Assembly (NCBI GenBank): GCA_964627305.1 | Contig: CAZVHP010000006.1 | Coordinates: forward strand, 62,001 to 126,000 | Direction: 5' to 3' | DNA: 64,000 bases | Source: WJKG01 sp964627305 | GTDB lineage: Bacteria > Zixibacteria > MSB-5A5 > GN15 > FEB-12 | Shown: positions 62,057 through 64,000 of the stretch, piece after piece | Layout: the number at the start of each line of letters is the position of its first letter | Position numbering within the stretch: the first letter of the stretch is position 1 | The notes under the pieces: generated by a model | What the model was told of the DNA's origin: nothing | The model's input: only the letters and a program-made list of their open reading frames with translations | Databases searched by the model: none | Position numbers and translations under genes: made by a program

Positions 62057-63472
62057 CTATCGGCCGACGATGCCCATACCGTTGATTACCGTATCCAGCG
62101 CCGCGTCCATCGCCGTGATCACACGCGCCGCCGCGTCATAGGCATGCTGATATTTGATCAGATTGGCCATCTCCTCATCAAGCGACACTCCCTGCACCGA
62201 CTCGCGGGAGTTCTTTATATTGTTGACCAGAACCTCATAATTCGCCGTAAACGAGGTCGCCTCGTGCGTCTCCACCCCCAACTCACCAACAATTCCATTG
62301 TAGAAATCATTCAGCGTCGTGGAATGGCTGATCACCACCTTCTGGTTGCGCAGCTCCTCTATCTGAATGGCAATTCGGTTGTCATTCAGGAACGCATCAG
62401 GATCATCCGGATCATATTCTGCCGCCGCGACAATCCCCGCCGGCTCGTTCAGAAGATCAGCGCTAATGCGGATCGAGGCAGCCGTCGTGAAATTGGGGTC
62501 GAAGAAATTGATTCCGGTCTCCCCGTCCATCGTGTATCCAGAGGAATGAACCCTGTTGACCTCGGTAATCAGCTTCTCGGCCAACTGATCCAGTTGCGCA
62601 ATGTAGTGCGGGATCAAATCGTCGCGCGCTTCCATCAACCCGGCCAACTGCCCCTTGTAATTCTTGATAGGATAACTGTAATTGCCCAGATGCAGCTCGT
62701 GGTCAACCGCTCCGCCCTTGTTAACCACCACCGTCTTCAGCTCCACCGGCCGGGGACCATCAACCAGCGCCATCGCACCAAGAAACACGATCACCCCGCC
62801 GTTGCCCTGTTCATAGACATTCACGTCAATCAGGTGTGACAACTCATCGATCAGAACGTCCCGCGCATCGCGAAGGTCATTCGCCTTCTTCCCATCCAGT
62901 TCCCGTACCTGTACCTGATGATTTAGCCTGGCAATCTCACTCGCCAGTCGATTGATATCGGCCGTCATATTCACCAGATCGCGGTCAATAGACTCCCGCA
63001 GCTTCTCGAGCTGCCCGGCGACCTCGTGAAACGTGTTGATCAACTGCGTCGTCGTCGTGATAATCGCCTTGCGCGGATTGCCCCCCTGGGCATCCTTCGC
63101 CAGTTCGGCCCACGAACTCCAGAACTGATGCAGTAGATCGGAGATTGTGTTGTCGTTCGGTTCATTGAACAGGGACTCTATCTGCCCCATGATCTTCGAT
63201 TTGTATTGCCACTGCCCCAGCGACTTGTTCTCCTCTCGAAACTGCTCCCCCAGAAACAGGTCACGGATGTGCGATACGTCAGTCACATGAACGCCTGTGC
63301 CCAACGAGCCGACAGTCATGTGGGTCGGGTTCGTTGCCTGCATCATCACCCGCTGGCGAGTGTACCCGGATGTCCCTACGTTGGCGATATTGTGACCCGT
63401 CGTCTGCATCGCTATCTGCTGCGAAAGCAACGCCCGCTTGCCGATCTCGATCGTCTGGAACAATCCTGACAT
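62057..63472 (-). CDS. flgK: Hook-filament junction protein FlgK
   Basis: This 471-residue protein has the family N-terminus (IGKRALLSQQIAMQTTGHNI, then ANVGTSGYTRQR), the central DLRDARDVLIDELSHLIDV segment and the C-terminal NLIKYQHAYDAAARVITAMD. These form the D0 coiled coils that seat on the hook. The length is slightly short of the E. coli protein (547), the difference being in the outer domain. The ATG shares one base with the flgN stop (TGATG). Confidence 0.96.
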   Translation of the reverse strand: MSGLFQTIEIGKRALLSQQIAMQTTGHNIANVGTSGYTRQRVMMQATNPTHMTVGSLGTGVHVTDVSHIRDLFLGEQFREENKSLGQWQYKSKIMGQIESLFNEPNDNTISDLLHQFWSSWAELAKDAQGGNPRKAIITTTTQLINTFHEVAGQLEKLRESIDRDLVNMTADINRLASEIARLNHQVQVRELDGKKANDLRDARDVLIDELSHLIDVNVYEQGNGGVIVFLGAMALVDGPRPVELKTVVVNKGGAVDHELHLGNYSYPIKNYKGQLAGLMEARDDLIPHYIAQLDQLAEKLITEVNRVHSSGYTMDGETGINFFDPNFTTAASIRISADLLNEPAGIVAAAEYDPDDPDAFLNDNRIAIQIEELRNQKVVISHSTTLNDFYNGIVGELGVETHEATSFTANYEVLVNNIKNSRESVQGVSLDEEMANLIKYQHAYDAAARVITAMDAALDTVINGMGIVGR

Positions 63473-63972
63473 CAGGCTCTCCTGTCCATCGCCAGAGTTC
63501 CCGAAGCTTTACTGTGTGCTCCATCGTGGCCATACGTCCCACCGGGACAGTTGACCCGCGAGAGCAGCTCCATCGTCTTCACCATGTACTCGCGCGAACG
63601 GTTCAGCACGAAGGCGTTCGTGTTACGCACCTCGGCAATGCGATCGTGCAGATCGAGAATCGTTCGCCGAAGCTGCTTCAGACGGTCGGCCTGCTCAGCA
63701 TCCAGAAGCTCCACAAGACGGGATGCGTTCAAATCACCATCAATCGACCGCTCCTGCTTGATGCGATCGATGATCCCTCGACGTTCCTTGTCAAGCAGCT
63801 GGCTCTGCGCCGACTTCTCGCGCAACTGCTCAGTCACGCGGTTCAGCTCCTGAACATCATCTGCCCGCAATGCCGCCTGTTGCTCTTCCATGAGCCCGAG
63901 AAAGGACTCAAACAACTCCGCCTCGCGTGCAATTATCTCAATCAATTGGTCTGTCATCATTCGCTCTCGCAT
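63472..63972 (-). CDS. flgN: FlgN-like export chaperone for FlgK/FlgL
   Basis: The product is about 166 residues, helical throughout (LIEIIAREAELFESFLGLM, then LLDKERRGIIDRIKQE). FlgN delivers FlgK and FlgL to the export gate, and its position directly before flgK matches. The start is uncertain: ATG at 63972 has AAGGA four bases upstream, while ATGs at 63960 and 63957 are also preceded by purine-rich sequence. The C-terminal 25 residues are Gly-rich and disordered. The frame upstream reaches the right edge, so a preceding flagellar gene probably ends within the last 30 bases. Confidence 0.85.
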   Translation of the reverse strand: MRERMMTDQLIEIIAREAELFESFLGLMEEQQAALRADDVQELNRVTEQLREKSAQSQLLDKERRGIIDRIKQERSIDGDLNASRLVELLDAEQADRLKQLRRTILDLHDRIAEVRNTNAFVLNRSREYMVKTMELLSRVNCPGGTYGHDGAHSKASGTLAMDRRA

Positions 63973-64000
63973 CACATCCTTAAGTTGCTTATCGGTCGTT

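Overview
The window is a densely coded, flagellated Gram-negative bacterial chromosome segment with fairly high GC. Every complete gene lies on the minus strand. The only plus-strand gene is a 27-codon C-terminal remnant at the left edge. Several features point to the FCB superphylum (Fibrobacteres-Chlorobi-Bacteroidetes and related candidate phyla such as Zixibacteria): a large secreted protein with a 'NYPNPFNP' type A sorting tail, a PorV/PorQ-like outer-membrane protein, a second secreted protein with an FlgD-like tail, and a 31-residue bS22/mS38-like ribosomal protein. The phylum is an inference from these proteins. No rRNA, CRISPR array, insertion sequence, prophage or attachment site was seen.

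Layout, left to right (transcription runs right to left). 0.2-9.4 kb: two secreted repeat proteins, the bS22-like protein, HU, SppA and a LysM lytic transglycosylase. 9.6-17.5 kb: a tightly overlapping operon lapA-lapB-SPOR protein-mutS-mutL-miaA. 17.6-18.3 kb: an unrecognised exported protein. 18.5-23.9 kb: an exopolysaccharide export/regulation operon (Wza-like protein, chain-length protein, TPR protein, BY-kinase, polysaccharide deacetylase) with a good sigma-70 promoter. 24.0-28.5 kb: a signalling cluster with a membrane protein that fuses an RsbW-like kinase domain to a PP2C phosphatase, a STAS antagonist, a small possible winged-helix protein and a GGDEF cyclase. 28.6-34.1 kb: the PorV-like/TPR protein and a giant secreted protein. 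34.5-38.0 kb: folD, ymdB and rny. 38.1-45.7 kb: a translation/division operon, tRNA-Val(GAC)-thrS-infC-rpmI-rplT-pheS-pheT-zapB-like-zapA, bounded by a TTGACA-N17-TATCCT promoter and a terminator at the zapA stop. infC appears to start with AUA. 45.9-64 kb: a late flagellar block (HDOD protein, flgM, a FliT/FlgN-like chaperone, fliS, fliD, fliC, two TPR-glycosyltransferases, fliW, flgL, csrA, flgK, flgN).

How the genes work together. The flagellar block joins the hook-filament junction proteins and their chaperones, the filament and cap, and the control pair FlgM (anti-sigma-28) and CsrA-FliW. fliC has its own sigma-28-like promoter and a leader of about 200 nt rich in GGA motifs, which fits CsrA/FliW control. 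Between fliW and fliC sit two large TPR-glycosyltransferase fusions, one carrying two tandem GT2 domains; they are strong candidates for flagellin glycosylation. The kinase-phosphatase/STAS/GGDEF cluster looks like a partner-switching module linked to c-di-GMP and is the most distinctive signalling unit here.
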